From: Xiphydria camelus
Lineage: Eukaryota > Arthropoda > Insecta > Hymenoptera > Xiphydriidae
Direction of reading: 5' to 3'
Assembly (NCBI GenBank): GCA_963678675.1
Contig: OY783198.1
Location: forward strand, 15,038,876 to 15,102,875
DNA length: 64,000 nucleotides
Part shown: positions 11,159 through 22,378 of the stretch, piece after piece
How positions within the stretch are numbered: position 1 is the stretch's first letter
Layout of the letters: each line of letters opens with the position of its first letter
Made by a program: the position numbers and the translations under genes
The notes under the pieces: generated by a model
Seen by the model: the letters and a program-made list of their open reading frames with translations, nothing else
Databases searched by the model: none
What the model was told of the DNA's origin: nothing

Positions 11159-11616
11159 ATGGACGGCTCACGAGTGGCTCGCGAGCCGCTCGGCTCAGGC
11201 TCGGCTTGTACATTTATACGCGCCTTTAAAGATTTGCCTAACGTATCATATGATGAAGATTACTATTATCATGTAAGTGCACACTCGGTTGTAAATGACG
11301 TTCCTCTGAATCTCTTGAAGAAAGATGAAATTGATTCTCTCATTCAAAACGAAACATGGAATATCGTATCGTGTCCAAAGAAAATAAATATAGTAGACTG
11401 TAAATGGGTATTCACTTTAAAACTTAATGTTGATGTGTGGAAACCTATATAAACGTAAAGCGAGATTAGTAGCTCGTGGTTTTAGCCAAGCATATTTGTT
11501 AGATTACGACGAAAAATTTGCACCAATTGCACGAACAACTAGCTGATGTCTTTACCAAACAGTTACCGGCAGTACAATTCAAAATCTTACGAGAGCAAAT
11601 AGGCATGGATACCTAA
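11159..11616 (+). pseudogene. Ty1/copia Pol remnant with internal deletion
   Basis: The reading starts with the copia RT entry pattern: SLIQNETWNIVSCPKK, then VDCKWVFTLKLN. It continues after a frameshift at about 11445 as KARLVARGFSQAYLLDYDEK and FAPIARTT. At about 11540 it jumps straight to the Pol C-terminus, LADVFTKQLPAVQFKILREQ, ending at a TAA near 11616. The RT palm and RNase H core have been deleted. No flanking LTR pair could be identified. Confidence 0.8.
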
Positions 11617-12210
11617 TTAATTAAAATTGATATAGACTTGGATCAAAATATTTATCATATTTTTATATAATATAAAAGTTGAATATTAATTTTGTGATAA
11701 ATTTAATCACGATACTATCAATTTTTATGTAATCTTATTAGAATATAAGAGAAATTTGTATCTACAAACTATGTATGCATCAGCATAGATTTAAGATTGA
11801 ATGATAATGATTACTGGTCTGATTAAGGTATCCTTTTGGGGTTTTTCCTTAATCCATAGCAACGAATGTTGGACCATTGTTATGTTCCCCAAAAGCAAAT
11901 TATATAATAGATAAGAAAACTTCTACATTAATTTAATCGATTATTTTTTGAGTGAGAGTATTGAAATAAGCAAAAACTGCTCGATGTTAGACAGTTATAA
12001 TCCTAAGTTTAAGACTATGATTTATTACCGCAAAGGAACGGTAAGAGAGAGAGGGTACAGATTTATAACTACCCTTGCTAAAAAGTTTCCAATACTTTAC
12101 AACTAACCGGAAAAAAACCCGGCGGGCCGAGCGGCCCAGATGAGCATGTGGTCAGAGTGATTTCTGGTCACTCTGTCCCTTCTACCAACACTAGCCGGTT
12201 TTACCAACAC
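11617..12210. other. Copia 3' flank and unassigned sequence
   Basis: There is no coding signal. The stretch could include part of a copia LTR, but no matching second LTR is present. GGGCCGAGCGGCCC at about 12125 is a short perfect hairpin. Confidence 0.35.
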
Positions 12211-12586
12211 TAGTCCAGTCAAGTTAGCCTAAAAAATAAGGGTACCCTTGCATAAATTCCCAAGAAGCTGAAAATTTACATGAACGTTAGGGATACCATT
12301 ATAATGAAATTGTGAAAAGTCCCCATCGATCCCATGTGTGCAAAAAATTCTATACAATTTCGCAAAAATGGGTTTTTTGGATTTATTAGCGAAACGGTTA
12401 GTTTCATGAGAAAAATAGTTTCAACAAAAATTGTAGATCATGCAATTATCTACAAAAATTGTTCTTACACTTTTTTCTTAAGATTCACCATTTCTGAGAA
12501 AAAGCCATTCTAAAGTTGTATTCTCCATAATATGCGTGACTACGCTGCCTATGTACATCATTGGACGTATAATATAAGTAAAACTA

Positions 12587-12736
12587 TTAGTCTGCATGAC
12601 TAATACATGAATATTGAATGATAATTCTAAAGGCGCGTCCTCACTGAATCGACAAAGTCGATAGACAATGTCGACTCAATAAGGACACGCCTTTAGAATT
12701 ATCATTCAATATTAATGTATTAGTCACGCAGACTAA
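12587..12736. repeat. Central ~150-bp hairpin of the composite element
   Basis: TTAGTCTGCATGACTAATAC at the left pairs with GTATTAGTCACGCAGACTAA-like sequence at the right, and inner words GGCGCGTCCTCACTGA and its complement continue the stem towards a GTCGAC-rich centre. The same hairpin is present at about 47046-47198. Confidence 0.85.
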
Positions 12737-12882
12737 TATTGGGTTGGTGCATAATTATTGCGGATTATTTGGCGGCTTCTTTTTCTTTAAAAATTGGCAT
12801 TTTGTTTATTTTTTTTCATTAAAATAATCTCTATTTAATTAATAAAATTCGTGCCGAAAATCATGTCCATATTCGTCATATT

Positions 12883-13340
12883 ATGCTCTACCACTTCGAG
12901 AAAGATGGAAGGCGGCACAGTCATTTCGCGATATCAACGAACTTTTCGGCGAGGAATTGGACTTGTTGTTTTCGGGGAATCAGCAAAAGCCAAGTTGAAA
13001 GATGGTTCAAAAAGTTCAAATCGGGCGATACAAACATTACAGATGAAGAAGGAAGAGGTCGACCATCTAATTTCAACGACCAGGCACTTTTGGCAGCCGT
13101 GGAAGGAGACGAAAGCTTAACAATACGAATGCTGGCCGACGACTTTGATGTGGACCATTCGACCATTGTTCATCGTCTCAAAAAGCTCGGAAAAGTATGG
13201 AAATTAGCTGTATGGGTTCCCCACGAACTCTCCAACCACAACAAAGCCGAACATGTATGAATTTTCACTGATTTGCTGCAGCGAAACGAGCAAGCACCCT
13301 TCCTGAAGAATCTCGTCACTGGAGATGAATCGTGGCTTCT
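12883..13340 (+). pseudogene. Mariner transposase N-terminal fragment
   Basis: The frame contains the paired helix-turn-helix pattern of mariner transposases (ISKSQVERWFKKFKSGDTN, EGRGRPSNF, VDHSTIVHRLKKLGKV) and the linker WVPHEL. After an in-frame stop at 13258 it continues LLQRNEQAPFLKNLVTGDES, which includes the first catalytic Asp. It ends where the element inverts (LFKNVVFFHGC is antisense-derived). The second and third catalytic residues are missing. The TGA, the loss of the C-terminus and the inversion all disable it. Confidence 0.88.
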
Positions 13341-13569
13341 TTTTAAAAACGTCGTTTTCTTCCACGGCTGCCAAAAGTGCCTGGTCGTTGAAATTAGATG
13401 GTCGACCTCTTCCTTCGTCATCTGTAAGGTTTGTATCGCCCGATTTGAACTTTTTGAACTATCTTTCAATTTGGCTTTTGCTGATTGTTCCCTCGCCGAA
13501 AAGTTCGTTGAGACTACAAAATGACTGTACCGCCTTCCATTCTTTCTCGAAGTGGTAGAGCATAATGTA

Positions 13570-14118
13570 AGTGCACCGGTATCCGTCCATGTAAGATTTT
13601 TTTTTAGCGGGAAATGTAATATATAATTACCATGGCCAAATATAGAAAGAAGAGTAAATATAATACAATGATGGACTCTTTTTCATCAATAAAAAATTTA
13701 AAAATTTGAAAAGGGATTCATAATAATTAAATAATAAAATTTTAAAGTGAAGGGTCAAAAGGGTCAGTATTCGACCGTTTGTTTTCGCTCTGCGCCGGTA
13801 CCGAATAACGTAATTTTACAATAATAAAATGTATTTTTCAGCACTTCCAATAATTTTAATTTATATTACAATATATTATTCATCGATTTAAACATATTTT
13901 AATACGTTTGTTACTTACATTTTGTCGTATCCATCTGAACTACTGATTTCCAATCCTAACCTTCTCTTCTAACGAAATACATTCAAAGCATGATGTTAGC
14001 GCCACGCATCGAAACAAATTAATAAATTTTAAACATTTAAAAATGTTAAATATTAAATATTTCCATAACCGACCTACGGTGGGCGGATACCCATACACGG
14101 TCGGATACCGGTGCACTC
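13570..14118. repeat. 549-bp MITE nested in the mariner
   Basis: The ends AGTGCACCGGTATCCG and the reverse complement bracket an AT-rich interior that interrupts mariner sequence which is contiguous in the copy at 46.9 kb. No clean target duplication was found in the flanks. No coding capacity. Confidence 0.65.
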
Positions 14119-14858
14119 ACAGTATGATGGAGATGGACATGATTTTCGACACACATTTTATTAACTAAATAGAGAAGATTATTTTAGTGAAAAAAAAAAT
14201 AAACAAAATGCCAATTTTTAAAGGAAAAGCTGCCAAAAAGCCGCAATAATTATGCACCAACCCAATAGTTTTACTTATATTATACGTCCAATGATGTACA
14301 TAGGCAGCGTAGTCATCCATATTATGGAGAATACAACTTTAGAATGGCTTTTTCTCAGAAATGGTGAACTAGGAAATGGTGAAATTAGAATTCTCAGAAA
14401 TTCTGAATTCTCAGAGATGGTGAAATTAGGAAAAAAGTGTAAGGACAATTGTTGTAGAGAATTGTATGATCTACAATTTTTGTCTGAACTATTTTTATCG
14501 TAAAACTAACAGTGCGCTAATAAATCCAAGAAACCCATTTTTGCGAATTTTGACCTTGCATAAAATTTTTTGCACACGCGGGATCGATGGGGACTTTTCA
14601 CAATTTTATTATAATGGTATCCCTAACGTTCATGTAAATTTTCAGCTTTTTGGGAATTTATGCAAGGGTGAATGTCTATTTTGACCGGACTACACGGTAT
14701 AAATGCGGTATAGCGCTATACTGATAATAACTAGCACGCAAGCGTTTTACCAGTATGGTATAAGTCTGGAATAGGATAAGCTTTGGAATAAATACAGGGA
14801 TAGCTTATCCGGCAGTTTCAGCGCGGGATAAGGTGTTTATATTCTCAGTATAACCTAA

Positions 14859-15333
14859 TAGTCCATGGAAATCGTACTAAAAAAGGGGTGTTACATTGCA
14901 TGAAATGAGGTATATAGTTCTGAATTTTGGATATGTTGTATTTGATGAAGTGGTAATAACAAATCCGAGTTTTAACCATTAAATTTGAGGCCTTTCTTCA
15001 GTTTTTGTCAATTTTGACCACCAAGGACTAGTGTTACGGCAAAATGCAATTTTAAAGTAAATAAAATTTGCAACAAAATGAGATTAATTTGGTCTTGGTA
15101 GGCCAAATAGTTTCTAAGATACAGCAATTTAAATATTTGCAAAATTTCCAAGAAAAGGAAATTTTAGAGTTTTTTTTAGTCTTCGTCAATTTTAACCACT
15201 AAGGACCTATTTTATGAAAAAATTATCGTATACGTTATTAAAGTAGACTAAATTTGCACCAAAACGAGACAAATTTGGTCTATGAAGACCTAATAGCACC
15301 TGAGATACAGCTGTTCAAAGTTGATGCGGTAAG
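14859..15333. repeat. Left TIR of the Academ element
   Basis: This is the reverse complement of 20938-21444, with a few substitutions and small indels. Both contain internal subrepeats: the motif GTCAATTTTGACCAC / GTCAATTTTAACCAC occurs twice, each followed by a phrase on actaatttggtct-type sequence, giving an internal period of about 180-190 bp. Confidence 0.85.
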
Positions 15334-16173
15334 TATGTATGCAAATCGTTGAAACATGGTCTGTAAAAGTGTTACCTATCGATTTCGTGTATTTTCCGCT
15401 CAGATTTTAGATCTGTATGTAAATACCTAATCTATACAGAATTTAGACTAGCGTACGCTGTGCTAGCGTCTAGCCAGCGCTCCCGAGTGTTACCGAACTC
15501 ATAATCAGTCCAATGCTACTGTTCGGTCGCCACGCGATCAGTCTCTCGGATCTCCTCGGGGTCGTAAATCCTGAGTACACTGTACGTGACGCGACTATGC
15601 GAATTAACCGAACGTACCGGAAGATGTCTTTCAATCTATCGGCTAGTTTAATTAGTCGTACACTACCCGAGTCCAAAGTGCGAGGGTACCGTTAATTTCG
15701 GTTTCCCGAGTCTCGCATTTCACGATCGAGAAAGCCGGATGCTCGTTCTCGACCGTGGGAATCAATAGTGAATTGAATTCCTGGATAAGCTTGTCATTAA
15801 GTTTTCCCTAATTGGCCGTTGACTGCATTCGTCATTCCTCCCCTTAAGCCGGCTCGACATTAGCGTCACCGCGGGAGACGGCTTACGGTGATCTCTGTCC
15901 GATACCTTCTTTTCAGGAAAGGTACGGAACCGAGGTAATAATGACCTACGTTCACCGAAATGTGTCCTTTCGCTGATGACCCGATTAATTATAGTCGGCG
16001 ATTTACTTATGAGTGATGCTATGAATCAACCTTCCAAATTCCGTCGCTAAGTGCGACGGAACACTACAATATGTAACTAACTGCCTCTATTCGTCAGTCG
16101 TTCACATCTATTCGGCCGAGTTAGATATGTTCTAAAAGTTACGTGACGCGTTCGAAAGTGAATTAATAATAAT
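15334..16173 (+). promoter_or_regulatory. 5' subterminal/leader region of the Academ element
   Basis: This is non-coding and GC-richer than the TIR. The part at about 15725-16065 is clearly similar to 26640-26975 (shared words include CTTAAGCCGGCTCG-like sequence, GATTATAGTCGGCGA and ATTCCGTCGCT). It is therefore either the conserved leader or promoter of this transposon family or a separate repeat carried inside it. No core promoter motif can be assigned with confidence. Confidence 0.4.
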
Positions 16174-19100
16174 ATGATGGAGAGTGCACGGGCCTCCGTG
16201 GATTCCTTTTGCTTTATATGCAATGATAGTTTGAGTGAAGGTGAAGTGATTTTGGTGAAACAGAGAGGAGTGGAAACTCTGCTTACGTGCAGTGTTAAAT
16301 GAAAAAACCGGGAACACGAACGTTTACTGAAGGAAGTGTGCAAGATTTCAGTGCATCGTGCGTGTCAAAAAAGATACACCAATCCCAAATTGATAAAAGC
16401 AGCTCTGCAACGTGGGGAAAAGGAAGTGAGATCAGCGAGACCTACAAGAAGCTCAACTGAGCAGTTCAACTTCAGAGAGAACTGTTTTTTATGTGGAGAG
16501 CAAATAACTGTTGAATTCATTGAAGCTTAGAAAAAAAACAAGCCTGAAAAAAGGAATAATGTGATTTTCGTGGAGAACTTGCAGCTGGTTTCAACCTTGT
16601 TGAAAGCAGCTGAGAAAAGAGGCGATGAATGTGGGCACTGAAAATAATAGAACGCATCTCAGAAAAGATACCGATTTGCCTGCACTAGATGCAAGATATC
16701 ATCGGTTTCATCAGAGGAAGCTGTACAGACCTGTTAGAAAAGGACTACAAAGGGGAGAACACACTCGTGGCACTGTTGATGAAGCCATGGATACAATTTT
16801 CGACTTTCTAGAAGAAAACTCGGAAGAGTGCCAGTTTTCTCTGACCGAGTTGACTGAGCTGTTAGGTGAGAACCCACCTGATGTGCGAACCATTAAAGGT
16901 CGCCTAATTAAAAAGTACGGAGATGACTAGTTACCACATCAAAGAAAAGAACAACTGTTTGCTTCAAAAATACTGGATACAAAATTTTATCAGATGCCTG
17001 GTATGCTGAACAGAAATCAGATCCACAAGAAGAGCGACTCCGGGTGGTTAAAGCAGCAGCTGATATTATTCGCTCTCAAGTGTACAACACAAAAGAATAC
17101 CCGCCCTCACATGATTCTTTGCAAGATGTGGATTCTGTAATACCAAACTCGCTGAAAACATTTATGGAGACCGTGATCGTAAAAAATAAACGAGGTTGTC
17201 TGGATAAGTGGCGTAAAAAATGTGCCGCTCTGTCACACTCAATAGTGTCAGCTATAAGACCTTCCTCATTCATATCTTCATTGCTTCATGGCATAGGTAT
17301 TTATTTGTATCACAAGTTTGCGTCCAGTCACCTTGTTGACTTGTTATCAACCATGGGGTTTTGTGCGAGTTACAAAAACATTGTAAAGCTGGAAACCTCT
17401 GCCATCCTAAGACCAAACCAAATGCAATTGAAGCAGAGGAGTTTTGTGCAATTCACCTTTGACAACGCAGATTTTAACGTCAACACATTGGATGGATTAG
17501 GCACCTTCCACGCTTTGGGAGGTATAATGATGGTAACTCCCAGTGAATCAATTATCCCAGAACAAAGTTTTGCCCGCGTGGAAAGATGCGGTGCTTCCCA
17601 GCTTATGCAACAGAGACCGTCTGTACAGTTGCAAATCTACCAACCGAAAAAAACCAAGGTTTGGCTACCGTCACTATTGAGGATGTGGACAGTATTCAAA
17701 TACCTGAAGACATTGTGCCATCTTCTTCGGATATTGCCTGGCTGTTTGGCAAGGGTATGCAAAAGTGGAGTATACCTGGATGGAATGGTTACATGGAACA
17801 GGCTACAAATCACCTGCCTTTCGAAACGACAAAAGTTGTCTGTCTACCTTTCATAAATCATCCTCCGTCACAGTATGACACCTTATTAACCGCTCTTCAG
17901 ATGGCCAATGAGAAATGTGATGTCTATGGTCAAAGAACATGTTTCGTAACCTTTGATCAACCACTATACAAAAAAGCTAAAAAAATAGTAGCAAACTGCG
18001 ATGACTCTGAGTTGAATAATGTTGTTGTGAGATTAGGTGGTTTTTACCTACTTATGTCATTTATGGGAACAATAGGCAAGATAATGGAAGGGTATGGATT
18101 AAAGGAAGTCTTTTCAACGATTTTTGCGCCAAACAGTATTGAGAAGATAATGTCTGGACAGTCGTATGCGCGTGCTGTGAGGGCTCACACTCTAACTCAG
18201 TTGGCATTAGCAACAGAGGTTGTTAAAACTATACATCTGACTGATGAAGACGAAGGTGTACTCGATGACGTGTTCCCCAGCTTTGACCACTCCACCATTT
18301 CAACGTTACTCGAAAATGAGCAATTCCAACTTATTCAAACAAAGTTTACTAATGCGCTTGATAATCTTGAACTTAACGGTCCCACAGCATAGCTCTGGGT
18401 TCAATATATCCGAATGGTAACTTTAATGAAACAATTCATTGAAGCAGAGCAAATGGGAAACTGGGATCTGCATCTCAAGACTATCCACAAAATGCTGCAA
18501 TTTTTTCATGCAGCTGGCCACTTCTTTTATGCCAAATGTGCCCACATGTATCTTCAAGATATGTTAACACTGGAAGAAAGAATAGATCCTTTCGAATTCC
18601 AACAGTATACAAAAAATGGGTACTTTACAGTTCGACGCACCAAAAAATTCTGGTGTGGTGTATGGTCAGACATGACGATTGAACAGGTTCTTATGAGATC
18701 AATGAAAGCCTACGGAGGTTTGACCCGAGATCGCGGAATGACAGACAGTGTACTAACCCGATGGACATTAGGAATGGTCTATCTCCAAAACATATGTACA
18801 GATGTGGAAAGCTACTGCGACATTATGAGTGGTACGTCTGAACAGCATATTGATATACGACCATCCAGAATGACCAGAGACGAACAAGATGCAGAAAAAC
18901 CGCGTGGCTTCTTTCACATTCACCCTCCATTTCCCAAGAGTGATTCCATAATTTCATTAAGTAGTGGGCTCGTCGGAAGTACAGAGGTTAACTGCCATAA
19001 TGCTGTAAACATTGGAAAGGAGATGATGTCAAAAGTTATTGGTGAAAATTTTGAAAGTGTAAAGTTTACTAGAAGAAATACAGTGAGCACGCTTGCATCT

Positions 19101-20672
19101 GCTGTCTGCTCTGTTTCATTTGGAAAGAGAAGGGTATCCGTTAACCCTCTCACTTTGTTCCACAGATTGTGCATTTTGAAAAAAAGTGACGAAGAATTGA
19201 AGGACTTTTTTACACATGAATTGTCGCCATTTCCTATGGCACTTTTTACTGAAGATGGAATGAGAAAGGGTACGAGAAGTCATCATTTTACACAGCCTTC
19301 AATCCTGTGAGCCTGGATGAAAAGCAGCAGAGGAAGGATACGTACGTAGTTGTAGACGGTGGACATCTACTCCATAAAGTTATGTGGCCTCGGAGTGTAT
19401 CTTTTGGGGAAATTGCCGCCGGGTATGTCAAATACTTGCAAAATCGCTACGGTTCAAATATAACAGTAGTTTTCGATGGGTACCCATCTGATGCATCAGA
19501 GAAAAATACCAAGAGCTCTGAACGTCTCCGTAGAACTAGAGCAACGTCCTCTCCTGATATTATCTTCGACGAAACAACCATTACTCCAATTACTCAGGAC
19601 AAATTCCTGTTAAATGACAGGAACAAGGTTAGACGTATCGATATGCTGAAGGTGTACCTAAAAAGGAACAAAATTTTAACACTACAGGCAGAGGAAGATG
19701 CTGATCGGTTAATAGTAACCACAGCCATTTCCATGTCCTCTGCCTACGACGTCGTGAAGATCGCCGGTGAGGACATAGATTTGTTGGTCATGCTTTGTGG
19801 TTTGCCACGAGATGTAGAAGATCACACTCTAAGAACCACAGACAGACCAAAGAACATTATATTTGAAAAATGTGGGAGAGGAGAAAACCCAAATATCACC
19901 TACTCGACGAATTCCTTCACGCACCAAGCACAACCCGAAATGGCACTGTTCCTTCATGCATTCAGTGGTTGTGATACAACATCAGCCCTTTTTGGTCAAG
20001 GAAAAATGAAATTTTTATTGACGCTGGAAAAACAGCAACGCCTTGAACAAAACGCTGCAGTTTTCCTTAGCCCCAATGCCACGCCTGCGCAGGTCGCCGA
20101 AGCAGGAGAGAGCTTTCTCGTTTCACTGTATGGAGGCAACAGTGAATCTCAAAATCTCGACGACCTTCGTTTCCAGTTGTTCACAAGGGCAGCAGCTAAG
20201 TCCAACATGAACCTCGCCAGGTTACCTCCAACCAGGGATGCTGCAAGATTTCACTCTCTGCGAACCTACCACCAGGTAAAAAGATTTTTTTGCCAGTATT
20301 GATTTTCTTGAGTTATGGTTCTTAATTTTGTTGTTGGTTTCTTTTCAGGTACAGAAGTGGTTGGGAGGAGAGAAGAATCCCCTCGATTGGGGCTGGATGC
20401 GGAGTACACAAGACCTCATTCCTCAACTGATGACGAAACCACCAGCTCCTCAACCCCTGCTAAACATGATTTCCTGCAACTGCAAAAAAGGTTGTACCAA
20501 CAATTGCGGTTGTAGGAAAGCAGGACTTAAATGCTCGGCTGTTTGCAACCACTGTAGCGGTCAATCTTGTGAGAACATACCAGACCTGATGTGTGACGAC
20601 ATTGATGATGAACCACTTATCGGTGATCCACTATCAGATAACGTTTTCGACCTGCCTGAGCCGGTCGATTAA
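16174..20672 (+). pseudogene. Academ transposase with XPG-like nuclease and CXC domains (broken)
   Basis: The start is placed at ATG 16174 (MMESARASVDSFCFICND). Order of parts: Cys-containing N-terminus (FCFICND, ENCFLCGE); a middle region (17044-18392); a conserved block FHAAGHFFYAKC and RGMTDSVLTRWTLG (18414-19000); an XPG/FEN-like nuclease (19307-20275) with VVDGGHLLHKVMW, VVFDGYPSD, AEEDADRLIV, AGEDIDLLVM and SGCDTTSALFG; then a CXC domain CNCKKGCTNNCGCRKAGLKC. The last two exons join across a 73-nt intron, 20276-20348 (CAG/GTAAAA..TTTTCAG). Damage: in-frame stops at 16300, 16528 and 18390, and frameshifts near 16620, 16928, 17580 and 19295. About 1,475 codons in total. Catalytically dead as it stands. 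Confidence 0.82.
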
Positions 20673-20937
20673 AAAATGCTACCGAAGCAAGCTGCCCCCA
20701 AAAGAAGTGCGGTGGATTTAGAAGACCAGCCTGGTCTATCAAAGATGTACAAGTAGTACGACTAATAACAATTTCCTGCATAGTACTGATTATATACAAT
20801 GAGGTGTTTCATATTACAACAAAAATTGGAAATAATAATTTTATATTTACTGCACTGTTTTTTTAATAAATTATTATGCTTATTTCGTTAACGACCGTAC
20901 TTCATTTTACAAACATCCTTTCAATATTTGCTTACTA

Positions 20938-21444
20938 CCATTATCAACTTTGGACCGCTGTATCTCAGGAACTATTATGTCTACATAGACCAAATTTGTC
21001 TCGTTTTGGTGCAAATTTAGTCTACTTTAATAACGTATACGATAATTTTTTCATAAAATAGGTCCTTAGTGGTTAAAATTGACGAAGACTAAAAAAAACT
21101 CTAAAATTTCCTTTTCTTGGAAATTTTGCAAATCTTTAAATTGCTGTATCTTAGAAACTATTTGGCCTACCAATACCAAATTAATCTCATTTTGTTGCAA
21201 ATTTTATTTACCTTAAAATTGCATTGAATCATTTTGCCGTAGCATTAGTCCTTGGTGGTCAAAATTGACAAAAACTGAAAAAAGTCCTAAAATTTAACGG
21301 TTTTTCAATTATTTAACAATGATCCGGAGGGCTTCCGAGGTCGAAAACTCGGATTTGTTATTACCACTTCATCAAATACAACATATCCAAAATTCAGAAC
21401 TACCTCATTTCATGCAATGTAAAATGTATCAATTCCATGGACTA
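20938..21444. repeat. Right TIR of the Academ element
   Basis: Inverted copy of 14859-15333, ending CCATGGACTA and followed by the TAA duplication. The 265 bp between the gene stop at 20672 and this TIR is an AT-rich 3' region with an AATAAA-like word near 20865. Confidence 0.85.
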
Positions 21445-21524
21445 TAACTTTTTGTTTGTGTCTATATTCTTCCGTGACATAGTCGTAACGTGATCCTTAT
21501 GGTAAATTGTTATTCATTTTGAAA

Positions 21525-21926
21525 TGGAGTTGATTGATGAGCCAGTTTTTGAATCATCCTCTAATGAAGATATTGACGTATTTATTACCAAGAATGAGAA
21601 ATCCGAAGAAAATACGTGCTCGGTAAGTAAATAAAAGATACCTATACCTATTAATGTGTAACCAATATCTAATACAAAACTATTCTAGAGTTGACTATTT
21701 CGAAGAATACAATGATGTAGAATTCTTCACTCGATTTCGTTTGGAAAAACAAACCTGTCAAAGATTGTTGGGACAAATACGACATCGCATTGCTTCGAGG
21801 TCGCAAAGAAATGCAGCAATTAAGCCAGCAACGAAATTATTGCTAACTTTAAGATTTCTTGCTTCGGGATCAATGCTAATTACTGTAGGTAATCGTTTTT
21901 ATCATAATGTTAAAACTTTTAATTAG
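21525..21926 (+). pseudogene. PIF/Harbinger transposase N-terminal remnant
   Basis: ATG 21525 opens an acidic N-terminus (MELIDEPVFESSSNEDID) that stops at a GTAAGT donor-like site (about 21624). After an intron-like gap the frame resumes with VDYFEEYNDVEFFTRFRLEK and KLLLTLRFLASGS, typical of HARBI1-type transposases. It is lost after about 21890. The DDE core is absent, so only a 5' fragment survives. It lies just upstream of the host-like exons. Confidence 0.75.
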
Positions 21927-21979
21927 TTATTATTATATGCCGCCACCTCTGCCACCTCCGACGACTCCTCACATCGCAG

Positions 21980-22378
21980 GAGAGTTAGTTTACAGGACTA
22001 CAAGTTCATCGATCGGGATAAACCGCCACTGATCTCCCAGAAATCAATGGGCGACATACTGAAAAACATCAACAAAGTCAAAATGAAACTCGTCACAAGG
22101 TACGATTAAACAATTTTATCGCGGTAAACTTTTTATTCGCCAGGAACAAAGAGGAGTTTCGCATTGTCAGAATGTCGTGGCTGCGAAAGATTGATTTTGT
22201 TCACAGTGGGCTTTTAAACGTGTTTTTCAGATCGCCGGGTGGGAGACCTTTGCGAGCCAAACGAGAAAATAGCTCTTGCAACGACCTTCAAGAGATCTTA
22301 CGGAAACGATATATCGCAATGCAATCGCCGCACAGTAGAAATTCCACCGCGACGTTGACGTTCGATAATTCGTTCTAG
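21980..22378 (+). CDS. Two 3'-terminal exons, probable mitochondrial fission regulator (MTFR1) family
   Basis: Exon A (21980-22099) follows a pyrimidine-rich CTCCTCACATCGCAG acceptor and ends ACAAG/GTACGA. Exon B (22231-22378) follows TGTTTTTCAG and ends with TAG at 22376-22378. They join in frame across a 131-nt intron. The peptide reads SMGDILKNINKVKMKLV then TRSPGGRPLRAKR, then DLQEILRKRYIAMQSP and a short tail. The K-S-M-x-D-I-L-K plus R-S-P-G-G-x-P-R pattern and the final alpha-helical EILRKRY resemble the C-terminus of MTFR1/MTFR2 proteins, which promote mitochondrial fission. Upstream exons are not identified in the window; the Academ and Harbinger insertions may lie in an intron. Assignment is by memory of the motif. 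Confidence 0.5.

Larger units (their letters stand above)
12739..14265 (+). mobile_element. Self-inverted (fold-back) mariner, TA target duplication
   Basis: The ends TTGGGTTGGTGCATAATTAT (left) and its complement (right) are mariner-type TIRs flanked by TA (12737-12738 and 14266-14267). Only the N-terminal half of the transposase is present. From about 13345 the sequence turns round and continues as a reverse-complement copy of the same N-terminal region, with a 549-bp MITE inside the second arm. The catalytic D-x34-D part is absent, so this copy cannot encode a transposase. Confidence 0.88.
12211..14692. mobile_element. Composite fold-back element (copy 1), possible non-autonomous Academ type
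   Basis: The outer arms (12211-12586 and about 14268-14692) are inverted repeats of ~380-425 bp. They start TAGTCCAGTCAAGTTAGC on the left and end ...TTGACCGGACTA on the right, flanked by CAC on both sides (a possible 3-bp duplication). Between the arms sit a palindromic hairpin (12587-12736) and a mariner inserted at TA (12739-14265), itself hit by another MITE (13570-14118). The TAGTCC terminus and 3-bp duplication match the Academ transposon next door (14859-21444). A truncated inverted copy with mariner and hairpin in the same relative positions lies at 46336-47578. Confidence 0.75.
14859..21444 (+). mobile_element. Academ-superfamily DNA transposon, 6.6 kb
   Basis: Terminal inverted repeats of ~475-505 bp start TAGTCCATGG and end CCATGGACTA, flanked by TAA on both sides (14856-14858, 21445-21447). 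The interior encodes, on the plus strand, a long multi-domain protein with an XPG/FEN-like nuclease domain and a Cys-rich CXC (Cys8) domain, the combination described for Academ transposons, which also make 3-bp duplications. The copy is full length in structure but carries several stops and frameshifts. The name rests on domain order and TSD length as I recall them, not on a search. Confidence 0.8.

Noticed and set aside
20617..21061. Small ORFs at the Academ 3' end and right TIR
   Set aside because: Non-coding 3' region and TIR; no conservation of frame between the two TIRs.
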